From: Acidipila rosea
GTDB taxonomy: Bacteria; Acidobacteriota; Terriglobia; Terriglobales; Acidobacteriaceae
Assembly (NCBI RefSeq): GCF_004339725.1
Contig: NZ_SMGK01000003.1
Coordinates: 317,380 to 381,379 of the forward strand
Direction: 5' to 3'
DNA: 64,000 nucleotides
Position 1 is the stretch's first letter; each line of letters starts with the position of its first letter. Below are positions 41,742-51,323 of this stretch, in pieces. Made by a program: the position numbers and the translations under genes. Under the pieces are notes generated by a model, which was not told the origin of the DNA, did no database searches, and saw only the letters and a list, made by a program, of their open reading frames with translations.

Positions 41742-42740
41742 ATGCCAGAGATTGTTGCCAGTTATGAGCAGAGCGAGGTTCGCAGCGGCGAGCTTCTTGA
41801 ACCATTGATCCGGGAGTGTCAGCAGCGCCCTGCGATTTGTGTGAGTGTCTGCTGGCCATGTTCTGCGGTCTCGCTCGCAGGTGCGGTGGAAGCGGCTGCT
41901 GCTGGGCTTATCTCTCCGGTATTCGTCGGCTCAGCGGGTGAAATTCATGCCATCGCCGACACTCTCAATGTGTCTCTTGACGACTATCCAATCATAGATG
42001 CAGCCAGTGAAGAGGAGGCTGCTGCAAAGTGTGTGGAACTGTGCCGCAGAGGCGTGACTGCTGCGTTGCTGAAAGGCAGTCTGCACACAGACTCGCTGAT
42101 GCGAGCGGTCGTGCAGAAAGAAGCAGGACTACGCACTTCTCGCCGCATCAGTCACGTGTTTATCGCAGAGGCGCCCCTCTACCGGCATGCGCTTTTCATT
42201 ACCGATGCCGTCATCAACATTTGCCCGACGCTGGATGACAAGGCGGAGATTCTTCAGAATGCGATTGACCTTGCTCACACCCTCGGCATCCAACTGCCGA
42301 AGGTTGCGCTCTTATCCGCAGTCGAGACGGTCAGCTCAAAAATCGCTTCGACACTGGATGCCGCAGCCCTTTGCAAGATGGCGGATCGAGGCCAGATCAC
42401 AGGCGCTATCCTGGATGGCCCCCTGGCCTTCGACACTGCCGTGAGCGCCGAGGCGGCGAAGGTGAAAAAGCTGAAGTCGCCGGTTGCGGGAGATGCGGAC
42501 ATTCTGCTTGTTCCCGATCTGGAATCGGGCAATATGCTTGCCAAGGAACTCGAATATCTGGGGGGAGCACGTCTGGCTGGTGTTGTCCTGGGGACCACTG
42601 TGCCAATTATCCTCACGAGTCGGGCTGACTCAGTTGAGTCGCGCGTGCTTTCGTGCGCGATCGCCTCGGCGATCGTTCATGCACAGAACGACGCGTCCAA
42701 TGAAGAAGGTCATCGTCGTCCGCACTGTATTGAGCTGTAG
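41742..42740 (+). CDS. Phosphate acetyl/butyryltransferase family protein (short Pta/Ptb type), 332 aa
   Basis: Catalyses exchange between acyl-CoA and acyl-phosphate. Family segments: CWPCSAVSLAGAVEAAAAGL and PVFVGSAGEI near the start, AALLKGSLHTDSLMRAV, LFITDAVINICPTLDDKAEI, KVALLSAVETVSSKI, GAILDGPLAFDTAVS and the dinucleotide-like LLVPDLESGNMLAKELEYLG. Length and form match the Pta domain found in bifunctional enoyl-CoA hydratase/phosphate acetyltransferases and in Ptb. No acetate or butyrate kinase is in the window. Lying between universal stress genes, it may serve fermentative energy conservation when respiration is limited; that is inference. Confidence 0.85.
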   Translation: MPEIVASYEQSEVRSGELLEPLIRECQQRPAICVSVCWPCSAVSLAGAVEAAAAGLISPVFVGSAGEIHAIADTLNVSLDDYPIIDAASEEEAAAKCVELCRRGVTAALLKGSLHTDSLMRAVVQKEAGLRTSRRISHVFIAEAPLYRHALFITDAVINICPTLDDKAEILQNAIDLAHTLGIQLPKVALLSAVETVSSKIASTLDAAALCKMADRGQITGAILDGPLAFDTAVSAEAAKVKKLKSPVAGDADILLVPDLESGNMLAKELEYLGGARLAGVVLGTTVPIILTSRADSVESRVLSCAIASAIVHAQNDASNEEGHRRPHCIEL

Positions 42741-42787
42741 CGGTGCTGCATTTCTTCTTGATCAGGCTTTAAGGAAGGAATTTGCAG

Positions 42788-42830
42788 TGTGACCTGAATC
42801 ACCGATTTTCGCTCGACAGCGGAGTACGGT
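42788..42830 (+). promoter_or_regulatory. Crp/Fnr-type palindrome 5 and class II promoter of a single-domain universal stress gene
   Basis: TGTGA-CCTGAA-TCACC at 42788-42803; TACGGT at 42825-42830 starts 37 bp after the first base. The hexamer is identical to that of hsp20. Predicted start near 42837, 32 nt before ATG 42869. Confidence 0.68.
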
Positions 42831-42868
42831 GGGTGCGTAGGAAAATGCAAACATGAAGGATGAAGACG

Positions 42869-43339
42869 ATGAAGATTCTTCTCGCGATTGATGGCTCCAA
42901 GTTCAGCAAAGAAGCTGTTGCAGAAATTACACGCCGGTCGTGGCCTGCAGATTCCGAGGTGAGGATTCTGTCGGTTGCCAATCCCTCGCCACTGGTAATC
43001 GATCCGCTTTTGATAGTGGCCGCCTCGCACTACGATTCTCTCAGCGAAGAAAAGGAGCGGGCGTCCCGCGATGTCGCTGAGGCTGAGGCCGCGATTGCGA
43101 AGAGCGCTCCCAATCTGAAACTATCGACCAGCATACTGGTGGGCTCGCCCAAAGAGCGGATCGTCGAGGAGGCGGAGCGTTGGTCGGCCGATCTTGTCCT
43201 GGTGGGCTCGCATGGCTACGGGCCGGTGCAGAGATTTCTTCTTGGATCGGTGGCGCAGGCCGTTGCTCTCCATGCGCCTTGTTCTGTAGAGATCGTGCGC
43301 TCTCGCGACCAGTCCGTCAGCGGGCAGGCAGCAGCTTGA
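42869..43339 (+). CDS. Universal stress protein, single domain, 156 aa
   Basis: ATG 42869 is chosen since GAAGGA lies 8 nt upstream; ATG 42860 overlaps that site. MKILLAIDGSKFSKEAVAEI starts the fold with the Asp that contacts ATP; the loop GSHGYGPVQRFLLGS is intact. The single-domain form probably dimerises. A 75 bp gap separates it from the next universal stress gene. Confidence 0.92.
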   Translation: MKILLAIDGSKFSKEAVAEITRRSWPADSEVRILSVANPSPLVIDPLLIVAASHYDSLSEEKERASRDVAEAEAAIAKSAPNLKLSTSILVGSPKERIVEEAERWSADLVLVGSHGYGPVQRFLLGSVAQAVALHAPCSVEIVRSRDQSVSGQAAA

Positions 43340-43414
43340 GGCTCGGTCTGCGCCCACAGAAGCGCACACAGTGTAGCCCGCCCAAGATGAGCCGGGCCGG
43401 ACAGGAGGCCACGT

Positions 43415-44311
43415 ATGAATCGTTCAGGGATCGACGCCGTCCAGCACGAAGCTCATAGGGCCTTTTTGCATACCCTTCTTGTCGCTTACGATTTTTCTGA
43501 GCCTGCCGAGGTGGCGTTAGAATACGCGATTGAGCTGAGTCGCCACTTTGGATCGCTCGTGGCTGTGGTTTATGTGCAGAGTGCCCGTGAATTTGCCGCA
43601 GAAATGGAAAGCGGATTCAGGATGGGCGAGCGACGAAGGGAAATCGAATCGGAGATGCACAGCCTGGAGCAGAGGCTGCGCGAGCAGAATGTGCAGCATC
43701 AAGTCTTTCATCGCTCCGGCGTGATCGCGGATGTTCTGATTCGTGAGGCTGCAGAGCTGCATGCAGATCTGGTCATTCTCGGGGCATATGGCAGCAGGCG
43801 GCTGGATCCGCCGAGGCTTGGCTCCACCGCGGAGGCGATGATAAAAACCATGTCCTGCGGCGTGATGGTGATCGGTCCTGAAATGATGATGCGCGGTAGC
43901 CGCGAGATTGTTCCCATGCGGCACGTGCTCTATGTTGTTCAGGCTTCGCAGAAGCTGCACCTTGCAAGATTTGCCAAGCTACTTGCCCAGAAAACGTCGG
44001 TGCAGATTGAAATTGCATGCGCCAGCAGCGAACGTGGCACGCAGACGGATGCTCACCGCCACGCGCAGCTTGAGAGCCACTGCAGTGACCTTGCGGAGCA
44101 GATGCGTACCCCTGAACTCTCTGTCAGCTGGAAGCTGCTTCATGGTCCGTGCGATCGCGCGATTTCCGATCGTGCCCGGGAGATTCATGCAAATCTGATC
44201 TTGTTTGACCACGAGTCGACTTGCGAAGGGTCCTTCCGAAAAGAGGAAGTAGTAAGCAACGCGATCCAACAGGCACCCTGTCCTGTACTCATCATGCCGC
44301 AGCATCTTTGA
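43415..44311 (+). CDS. Universal stress protein, tandem domains with divergent second half, 298 aa
   Basis: GGAGG precedes ATG 43415. Domain 1: LHTLLVAYDFSEPAEVALEY with intact ATP loop GAYGSRRLDPPRLGS. Domain 2 begins MRHVLYVVQASQKLHLARFA and ends VSNAIQQAPCPVLIMPQHL but lacks the glycine loop completely (FDHESTCEGSFRKEE). It is probably co-transcribed with the preceding universal stress gene. Confidence 0.88.
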   Translation: MNRSGIDAVQHEAHRAFLHTLLVAYDFSEPAEVALEYAIELSRHFGSLVAVVYVQSAREFAAEMESGFRMGERRREIESEMHSLEQRLREQNVQHQVFHRSGVIADVLIREAAELHADLVILGAYGSRRLDPPRLGSTAEAMIKTMSCGVMVIGPEMMMRGSREIVPMRHVLYVVQASQKLHLARFAKLLAQKTSVQIEIACASSERGTQTDAHRHAQLESHCSDLAEQMRTPELSVSWKLLHGPCDRAISDRAREIHANLILFDHESTCEGSFRKEEVVSNAIQQAPCPVLIMPQHL

Positions 44312-44469
44312 TCGATCCGCGGAGTTCCGCGCCAGCCTCGTGCATGGGCCTTGTTGTTTGTCATGGGAAGGCGGCGCTGGATGACTGCGCCCGAAGCCGC
44401 TATATTCGAAGACATGAAGAGGTCGGACATACTTCCAATCGGCAGATCCAGTTTCCGGTTGCCTGCCTG

Positions 44470-45390
44470 ATGCGTCCTGAACTCACAGAAGCAGCGAAGC
44501 TGTTGCGCAGCGACCGTCCTGAGGCCGTCGCCGAGGCCATTCAGTTGCTGCAGCAGACCGTGTACTCCTTCAGCATGAAGCTGTGCGGGCATCCAGAAGA
44601 CGCGGAGGACACGGCGCAGGAAGTGCTCGTCAGGTCTCTGCCGCATCTGGCCAAGATCAACGATCCCAAAGCCCTGGCCGTCTGGCTCTACACTGTCGCC
44701 CGGAACCGATGCTGGAGAATGCGCCGCCGCTCAGTCCATGCTCCGCGGCACACCTTGTCGCTCGATGAGTTGATGCCGGATGAGGCGGAACTTGGCATGC
44801 TGCTTCGCGACGCGACAGCAAACCCGGAGAGCAGGATTCTGGAAGGTGAACAGAATCAGCTGCTTCATAAGGCTATTCTGGCTATTCCTCCGCAGTACAG
44901 GATCGTCCTTGTCTTGCACGATATGGAAGACCTGAACACGGAACAGACCGCCCAGATTCTCAATATCCAGCCGGGGACGGTCAGGGTACGGCTGCATCGC
45001 GCCCGGCTCCAGGTGCGGAAGGAGATGGCCCTGCTGCTGGAGAGTGCTCCAGCTGCAGGACCTGCCCGAAAGGCTCCGCGCAAACGGTCTCGCAAAGAGG
45101 CTGCCGCTCCTGGGCGGCCGAAGGAGTGCCGCGAACTCTTTGCCAACCTCTCCGACTATCTGGATGGGAAGGTGACTCCCCGGACCTGCGAGGAGATGCG
45201 TCAGCACATTGAGGCCTGTCCGGCCTGCATTGCCTTCATTCGGGATCTCCGGCAGGCAATTGACCGTTGCCGCAAGCTTGACGTTCCCTGTGATCCGGAG
45301 ACTTCCGGGCGGCTGCGCTCTCTGCTGACGCAGGAGTATCTGCGGATGCTGGGGCTCCAGGCTCCGCAAAAAAACTCATCCATTCTGTAA
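44470..45390 (+). CDS. ECF-type sigma factor with fused C-terminal zinc-finger (zf-HC2-like) domain, 306 aa
   Basis: Sigma region 2 spans about residues 20-90: HPEDAEDTAQEVLVRSLPHL, then ALAVWLYTVARNRCWRMRR. Region 4 follows: LHKAILAIPPQYRIVLVLHD, then MEDLNTEQTAQILNIQPGTV and RVRLHRARLQVRKEM. After a basic Ala/Lys linker comes CRELFANLSDYLDGKVTPRT with CEEMRQHIEACPAC, i.e. the H-x3-C-x2-C motif of zinc-binding anti-sigma domains. So sigma factor and a possible inhibitory/sensor zinc finger share one chain. ATG 44470 is the first start giving the family N-terminus; it has no good ribosome binding site and the frame stays open upstream to 44221, overlapping the previous gene. A zinc finger of this type can lose zinc on thiol oxidation, so redox control is plausible. 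Confidence 0.85.
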   Translation: MRPELTEAAKLLRSDRPEAVAEAIQLLQQTVYSFSMKLCGHPEDAEDTAQEVLVRSLPHLAKINDPKALAVWLYTVARNRCWRMRRRSVHAPRHTLSLDELMPDEAELGMLLRDATANPESRILEGEQNQLLHKAILAIPPQYRIVLVLHDMEDLNTEQTAQILNIQPGTVRVRLHRARLQVRKEMALLLESAPAAGPARKAPRKRSRKEAAAPGRPKECRELFANLSDYLDGKVTPRTCEEMRQHIEACPACIAFIRDLRQAIDRCRKLDVPCDPETSGRLRSLLTQEYLRMLGLQAPQKNSSIL

Positions 45391-45470
45391 CGTTTCCGTC
45401 TCCTGTGTCTTTTTTATGGTGAGAGCGCCATTTGAAGGCACTCCAAAGCCGCCCAGCGGCTGTGTTCCAG

Positions 45471-45514
45471 CGTGACAAGGATCACAGCGCTGCATGCTCT
45501 CCGCGGACTATTCG
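45471..45514 (+). promoter_or_regulatory. Crp/Fnr-type palindrome 6 upstream of the efflux operon
   Basis: CGTGA-CAAGGA-TCACA at 45471-45486. TATTCG starts at 45509, 38 bp after the first base, a weaker -10 than in palindromes 2-5. Predicted start near 45520, 20 nt before ATG 45540. Confidence 0.5.
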
Positions 45515-45539
45515 TGAGGAGTGGCGGTAAGAGAGAGAG

Positions 45540-46910
45540 ATGCGAACTATTCCTCATTTACGAGCAGGTCTCATGTGCTTCTTCCTTGCCTCTTCGTGGC
45601 ACTGGGGTTTCACGCAGCAGCAGACCGCGCCTCTGACCTTGCGAGAGGCCGTGGAAGTTTCTCTGGAGAAGAGCCCCGACAGAACAATGGCCCAGACTGC
45701 GGTAGATGCCGGCCGCGAAGGCTCGCGCCTGGCACGCACTGCTTTGCTGCCCAGTCTCACTTTCAGTGAGGCAGCGACGCGCGGCAATGACCCGGTCTAT
45801 GTCTTCGGGACTCGTCTGCGGCAGCAACGCTTTCAGCAGAGCGATTTCGCGCTGAACAGCCTGAACCGCCCGTTGCCGATCAATGACTTCACGACCCGCT
45901 TCGCCGGTAACTGGATGGCCTTCGATTCCTGGCACACCCAGTTTGAGATCAGACGTGCCGATCTGCTGACCAAAAGCTCCTCGGCGGCCGCTACGCGCGC
46001 GGACCAGGAGATCGTTCACCGTGCGGTCGAAGCGTATGAGTCGATCCTGCTGGCCATGCGCCAGGTAGAGGTGGCACAGCGTGACGTGGAGACAGCGAAG
46101 GCGTTGCTTGGGTCCAGCGAGAATAAGGTGAAAGCCGGCCTTGCCGTCGATGCGGATCAATTGACCGCCGCAGCTAATCTGTCAGAACGTCAGCAGAACC
46201 TCATCAGCGCCCAGGGTAGGGTAGAGGTTTCCTGGGCCGAGCTTGAAGCCGCTATCGGCGAACTTATTCCCCCCGAGGCGCGGAATCTGCGGCCCCTCGG
46301 CGAGCGGCACTTTGACCCCCTTCCGCTGGCTGACGAGCTCGCTGTTGCCCTAAAGTCGCGTCCCGACCGTGAGGATCTCGCCCTGCAGCGCCAGGCGCAG
46401 CAGGCGGCCGTTCAGTCTGCACGCTCTGCCTTCGGTCCGCAGATCAGCACCTTTGGCTCGTGGCAGACAGACAGGCCCAGTATCGCAGGCGCAGGTGGCA
46501 AAAACTGGCTGGCCGGGGCGGAACTCCGCGTCGATATTCTGCCCGCTGCGAAGCGCGAAAATCTTGCACTGGCCAAGATCGCATTGCGCCGCGCGGAAGC
46601 CGCCACCACTTCCGCCGATCAGCAGATTCGGCTCGAAGTCACCCGCGCTTACTACGAACATCAGGCAGCGCAGCAGATGCTCGACGTGGCCCGTGCCTCA
46701 ACCGCTCAGACAGCGGAGAGCCTGCGCATTCTGCAGAACCGCTATCAGGCCGGACTTGCAACGATGACGGAACTGCTGCGAGCCGAAGATGCGGAGACAC
46801 AGAGCAGCGCCAACTATTGGCAGGCAGTCTCTCGCAACACGCTGACCTACGCAAATCTCAAGTTCGCAACCGGAACGCTGACACCTGGCAGCGTAGAGGA
46901 CCTTCAATGA
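45540..46910 (+). CDS. TolC family outer-membrane efflux channel, 456 aa
   Basis: Signal peptide around LMCFFLASSWHWGFTQQ, then two OEP repeats of long coiled helices: TLREAVEVSLEKSPDRTMAQ, ALLGSSENKVKAGLAVDADQ, LALAKIALRRAEAATTSADQ and LRILQNRYQAGLATMTELLR. The latter two are the classic OEP helix motifs (NRYxxGxxxxxELL). It forms the trimeric outer-membrane duct of a tripartite pump. Its stop overlaps the adaptor ATG (ATGA). A GAGAGAGAG stretch precedes the start. Confidence 0.92.
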   Translation: MRTIPHLRAGLMCFFLASSWHWGFTQQQTAPLTLREAVEVSLEKSPDRTMAQTAVDAGREGSRLARTALLPSLTFSEAATRGNDPVYVFGTRLRQQRFQQSDFALNSLNRPLPINDFTTRFAGNWMAFDSWHTQFEIRRADLLTKSSSAAATRADQEIVHRAVEAYESILLAMRQVEVAQRDVETAKALLGSSENKVKAGLAVDADQLTAAANLSERQQNLISAQGRVEVSWAELEAAIGELIPPEARNLRPLGERHFDPLPLADELAVALKSRPDREDLALQRQAQQAAVQSARSAFGPQISTFGSWQTDRPSIAGAGGKNWLAGAELRVDILPAAKRENLALAKIALRRAEAATTSADQQIRLEVTRAYYEHQAAQQMLDVARASTAQTAESLRILQNRYQAGLATMTELLRAEDAETQSSANYWQAVSRNTLTYANLKFATGTLTPGSVEDLQ

Positions 46911-48028
46911 CCAGTCTCAGCAATAGACTCGCCATCTTTTTTACTGCCGCTTCTTTCGTACTTGGCGGATGCGCGGATAAGAGCAGTACGCCAATTACGC
47001 CCGCTGTGGTGACAGGCCTAGCGGTCTCTCGATCCAGCCTGATGCAGCTGCCGAATACGGTTGACGCTGTCGGCACTGTTCATGCACGCGAATCGGCTGT
47101 CCTCTCGGCGCAAGTGATGGGCCGTGTTCTTTCCGTTGGCGTACATGAGGGCGATCCAGTACGAGCACGGCAAGCGCTCATTATCCTTGATGATGCCCAG
47201 GCGCGATCAGATGTGGCACGCGCTCAGGCCGAGGTCGCTGCCAGCGATCAGCAGGTGAAGGTCGCTGCGAGCCAGGCATCGCTCGCCCAGTCGACACTGG
47301 TTCGCTACAAGCTTCTGCGTGATAGCAAGAGCGTCAGCCCGCAGGAATTTGATGAAGTCGAGCGGCGTGCCCAGGCCGCCACTGCAGCGCTTGAGGCTGC
47401 GCGCTCGCAGGGCCAGGCTGCTCAGGCGGCAGAGTCGGGCGCGCGCACTGCTGCGGGCTACTCCCGGCTGATGTCGCCCTTCGCCGGGGTGGTCGTCGCG
47501 CGGCATGTAGATCCAGGCGCGATGGCGACACCAGGCATGCCACTACTTGAAGTGGAGCGCACCGGCCCGCTACAGTTGCAGGCCGCTGTAGATGAGTCGC
47601 TGCTCGGTTCCCTGAAGCAGGGGGGGGCGGTCCCCGTACAGATCTCAGCCATCTCTTCGCAGCCCATCCAAGGGAAGGTTGCGGAAGTGGTGCCAGCAGC
47701 TGATCCGGCCAGTCGCACCTTTCTGGTGAAGATAAATCTTCCAGCTGTTGCAGGTCTTCGTTCGGGCATGTTCGGGACAGCCCGGATGAGCGGCGGTACC
47801 GATCATCCCGTGGTCGTGGTCCCACAATCGTCGCTCGTGACGCATGGCTCGATGAATGGGGTATGGGTCCTCGACGCTAACGGCATTGCATCCCTGCGCT
47901 ACATCACGCTTGGCGGCAAGCACGAGACAAATATCGAGGTTCTGTCAGGGCTCAGCGCCGGTGAGACAGTGGTGTTATCTCCAGGCGATCGCGAGCTCGG
48001 CGGCAAGCGGATCGAGGTGCAGCAATGA
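46907..48028 (+). CDS. RND efflux periplasmic adaptor (membrane fusion lipoprotein), 373 aa
   Basis: ATG 46907 overlaps the TolC stop. The signal peptide ends with lipobox VLGGC, so it is a lipoprotein. The two halves of the lipoyl/barrel-sandwich domain are [20 protein letters not shown] and [20 protein letters not shown], separated by a helical hairpin rich in Ala/Gln. The beta-barrel and membrane-proximal domains follow ([20 protein letters not shown]). It bridges pump and channel. Confidence 0.93.
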   Translation: MTSLSNRLAIFFTAASFVLGGCADKSSTPITPAVVTGLAVSRSSLMQLPNTVDAVGTVHARESAVLSAQVMGRVLSVGVHEGDPVRARQALIILDDAQARSDVARAQAEVAASDQQVKVAASQASLAQSTLVRYKLLRDSKSVSPQEFDEVERRAQAATAALEAARSQGQAAQAAESGARTAAGYSRLMSPFAGVVVARHVDPGAMATPGMPLLEVERTGPLQLQAAVDESLLGSLKQGGAVPVQISAISSQPIQGKVAEVVPAADPASRTFLVKINLPAVAGLRSGMFGTARMSGGTDHPVVVVPQSSLVTHGSMNGVWVLDANGIASLRYITLGGKHETNIEVLSGLSAGETVVLSPGDRELGGKRIEVQQ

Positions 48029-51000
48029 AAGGCTCCCTCGGCATCGCCGGACGTCTGGCTGCTGCCTTCCTTGACTCGAAGCTGACGCCTCTCTTTATAG
48101 TCGCGTCGCTTATTCTCGGCGTGTTTGCAGTCATGGTGATCCCGCGCGAGGAAGAGCCGCAGATTGTCGTGCCGATGCTCGACGTCACAACTGCCATGCC
48201 CGGTGCATCTCCGGCAGAGGTTGAGCAGCGAGTCTCAGTACCGATTGAAAGGCTACTGCGGGAGATTCCGGGGGTAGAGTATGTCTACTCCACATCGAGC
48301 CCGGGCCAGAGTCTCGTCATTGCGCGCTTCCTTGTCGGGACACGCGAAGAAGATGCACTGGTCAAGGTCTATAGCAAGCTCTTCTCCAATATGGATCGTC
48401 TGCCGCAGGCCGCCTCGCAGCCTGTCATTAAGGAGAGGTCCATTGACAATGTGCCTATCCTGTCGCTGACCCTGTGGGGAAAGAACTATAGCTCCTATCA
48501 GCTCCGGACCATGGCGGCCGAACTTGAACATAGCATTCAGCAGGTTGATAACGTTTCTGAGACCAACATTCTTGGGGGGCAGCCGCGCGCCATGCGGGTG
48601 CTACTCAGCAACGATCGGCTGGCCTCCTACTCCCTTTCGGCCGGAGACATTGTCGACAGGCTGCGGGCGGCTAACTCCCGTGTTGAGGCAGGCCAGTTCG
48701 CCTCTGGCAATCAGCAGTTTCTGGTCGACGCAGGAGACTTCTTCCAGCGCAAAGAAGACCTTGAAGGAGTAGTGGTCGGCGTCGATCATGGGCGCCCCAT
48801 CTATCTTCGCGACGTGGCCTCGAAGATCGAAGATGGCCCTGCAGAGCCCCAAAACTATGTTCTGTTCGGCACCGGCGCAGGCACAAAAATACAGGGCCAG
48901 ACCATCGGCAGTGAGTTTCCCGCCGTCACCATCACCGTTGCCAAGCGCAAGGGGACGAACGCGACCGACATCGCCAATGCAGTGCTGAAGAGAATTGCAG
49001 AAATGCGCAGGACCACCCTGCCGGCAGATCTGAACATAACAACTACCAGGAACTATGGTGATACAGCAAAGGCGAAGTCGGACGAGCTGCTGAAGCACCT
49101 GCTGCTGGCCACTCTCTCCGTCACTCTTCTGATAGCCGTCTTCCTCGGCTGGCGCGAATCGGGAGTGGTGCTGCTCGCCATTCCTGTAACGCTGGCGCTT
49201 ACGCTGGCTGTCTTCTATCTCTATGGCTATACGCTTAACCGCGTTACGCTCTTCGCCCTCATCTTCAGCATTGGCATTCTCGTCGATGACGCGATCGTTG
49301 TCGTAGAAAATATGGTTCGCCACTTCCGCCTGCCCGAGAACACGGGCCGGCCGGCGAGCGAAGTTGCCATCGAGGCCGTCGCCGAAGTCGGCAACCCGAC
49401 GATTCTTGCCACCATCGCTGTCATCGCTGCCATCCTGCCGATGGCCTTTGTCCGGGGACTCATGGGGCCGTACATGCGGCCCATTCCAATTGGTGCTTCT
49501 TCGGCCATGGTGTTTTCGCTCATCGTAGCCTTCGTGGTTTCTCCCTGGGCTGCAATGCGCCTGGTATCCCACAGTGCGGAACAAAATGCAAAGCACGGTT
49601 CGAAGGAAGGTGCGACGACGCGCTTTTATCGGCGCATCATGTCGCCGCTCATCAATTCCTCCCGTCACCGGTTATTTTTTCTAGTGGGAGTTGTTCTTCT
49701 GCTACTGGCGGCCTGCGCGCTGGTTCCTCTCAAACTTGTCCGCGTCAAGATGTTGCCATTTGATAATAAGAGCGAGTTCCAGGTCATTATCGACATGCCG
49801 AATGGGACTACGCTCGAGCAGACCACGCGGGTTGCTCAGACGCTGGGCCACTATCTGGCCGAGCAACCGGAAGTCGCAAATTATCAGATTTATTCCGGTC
49901 TCTCGGGCCCTTACAACTTCAATGGGCTAGTTCGTCACTACTACCTGCGCCACGAGCCCTACCAGGCCGACATTCAAGTTAACCTGCTGCCCATTGCAGA
50001 GCGTAGCGTCCAGAGTCATGAGATTGCCAAGCGGCTGCGGCCAGAGCTGGTCAAGCTGGGCCTCCCCTTTGGTGCGCGCATCAAGGTCAGTGAAGTGCCG
50101 CCCGGCCCTCCTGTCATACAAACTCTTGTCGCTGAAATTTACGGCCCGCAGATGGCCGGGCAGCTTGAGGTAGCCAGAAAGGTCAAGCAGGTTTTTCAGC
50201 AGACTCCGGGTGTAGTCGATGTCGACTGGTATGTCGACGACCCTCAGCCGAAGCTCGTCTTCAAAGTGGATGAAGCAAAGGCCGCGTTGCATGGGATCGC
50301 TGTGTCGGAGGTCGCGAAAGCACTTGAGGTCGCCGAATCGGGAGCCGAGGCCGGGCTTCTTCACGATGCGCAGTCTCGCGAGCCTATCCCTGTAGATGTG
50401 CAGATGGAGCGCCCTGACCGCTCATCGCTGCAGCAGATTGAAAACATGAAGCTCACCGGAGCTGACGGACATACCGTGTCTCTCCGAGAGTTGACCCAGG
50501 TGCAGCAGACGACGCTGCAGCCGAGCATTTACCACAAGAACATGCAGCGGGTGGTCTATGTCACTGGAGACGTATCGGGTGCGGAAGAGAGCCCTGTCTA
50601 TGCGATCTTCAAGATGAACAACGCCCTCGATAAGTTCAAGCTTCCTGCCGGTTATACGTTGACGCGCTACAATTCGGTGCAGCCTGAGTCGACCGACCAC
50701 TACTCCATGAAGTGGGATGGCGAGTGGCAGATTACCCTTGAAGTCTTTCGCGATCTCGGACTTGCTTTCGCGGTCGTCCTTGTTCTGATCTATGTCCTGG
50801 TGGTCGGGTGGTTCCGTTCCTTCATCGTGCCGCTGGTCATCATGGCTCCGATCCCACTGACACTGGTCGGCATTCTTCCAGCGCACGCTATGCTGGGGGC
50901 ATTTTTCACTGCTACCTCCATGATCGGCTTCATCGCTGGCGCCGGTATCATCGTTCGCAATTCAATCATCCTTGTGGACTTCATCGAACTCCGCCGGGCC

Positions 51001-51312
51001 CAGGGCATGCCTCTCGCCGAGGCAGTCATCGATGCCGGCGCTGTCCGCTTCCGGCCCATGCTACTCACCGCCGCCGCTGTTGTTGTTGGCGCGAGTGTCA
51101 TCCTCTTCGATCCTATCTTCCAGGGGCTGGCACTCTCACTCATCGCAGGCGAAGTAGCCTCAACCGTACTCTCGCGACTGGCCGTTCCTGTTCTTTACTA
51201 CATGGTTCAGAAGCATTCTGCCGGCGGCGGTACTCACATCCATTCACCCGAAAATATCGCCGAGTGTGAACGTCCGGTATGTGATGTACCGGAACAACTC
51301 TCTCGTGGATAA
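48025..51312 (+). CDS. RND efflux permease, HAE1-like, 1095 aa
   Basis: Proton-driven inner-membrane pump with twelve membrane segments and two large periplasmic loops. N-terminal TM1 [20 protein letters not shown], then [20 protein letters not shown]. The TM4 proton relay is [19 protein letters not shown] with the adjacent Asp pair typical of drug-type (HAE) rather than metal-type RND pumps. The second half repeats the layout ([20 protein letters not shown]). ATG overlaps the adaptor stop (ATGA). Substrate unknown. Confidence 0.93.
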   Translation: MKGSLGIAGRLAAAFLDSKLTPLFIVASLILGVFAVMVIPREEEPQIVVPMLDVTTAMPGASPAEVEQRVSVPIERLLREIPGVEYVYSTSSPGQSLVIARFLVGTREEDALVKVYSKLFSNMDRLPQAASQPVIKERSIDNVPILSLTLWGKNYSSYQLRTMAAELEHSIQQVDNVSETNILGGQPRAMRVLLSNDRLASYSLSAGDIVDRLRAANSRVEAGQFASGNQQFLVDAGDFFQRKEDLEGVVVGVDHGRPIYLRDVASKIEDGPAEPQNYVLFGTGAGTKIQGQTIGSEFPAVTITVAKRKGTNATDIANAVLKRIAEMRRTTLPADLNITTTRNYGDTAKAKSDELLKHLLLATLSVTLLIAVFLGWRESGVVLLAIPVTLALTLAVFYLYGYTLNRVTLFALIFSIGILVDDAIVVVENMVRHFRLPENTGRPASEVAIEAVAEVGNPTILATIAVIAAILPMAFVRGLMGPYMRPIPIGASSAMVFSLIVAFVVSPWAAMRLVSHSAEQNAKHGSKEGATTRFYRRIMSPLINSSRHRLFFLVGVVLLLLAACALVPLKLVRVKMLPFDNKSEFQVIIDMPNGTTLEQTTRVAQTLGHYLAEQPEVANYQIYSGLSGPYNFNGLVRHYYLRHEPYQADIQVNLLPIAERSVQSHEIAKRLRPELVKLGLPFGARIKVSEVPPGPPVIQTLVAEIYGPQMAGQLEVARKVKQVFQQTPGVVDVDWYVDDPQPKLVFKVDEAKAALHGIAVSEVAKALEVAESGAEAGLLHDAQSREPIPVDVQMERPDRSSLQQIENMKLTGADGHTVSLRELTQVQQTTLQPSIYHKNMQRVVYVTGDVSGAEESPVYAIFKMNNALDKFKLPAGYTLTRYNSVQPESTDHYSMKWDGEWQITLEVFRDLGLAFAVVLVLIYVLVVGWFRSFIVPLVIMAPIPLTLVGILPAHAMLGAFFTATSMIGFIAGAGIIVRNSIILVDFIELRRAQGMPLAEAVIDAGAVRFRPMLLTAAAVVVGASVILFDPIFQGLALSLIAGEVASTVLSRLAVPVLYYMVQKHSAGGGTHIHSPENIAECERPVCDVPEQLSRG

Positions 51313-51323
51313 GGAGAACTCCC

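Noticed and set aside
46460..46906. N-terminal 149-codon extension of the RND adaptor frame
   Set aside because: Lies entirely inside tolC in another frame, Arg/Ser-rich, and ATG 46907 gives a lipoprotein signal and ATGA coupling.
48601..49668. 355-codon minus-strand frame inside the RND permease gene
   Set aside because: Asp/Gly/Arg-rich shadow antisense to well-conserved membrane segments.
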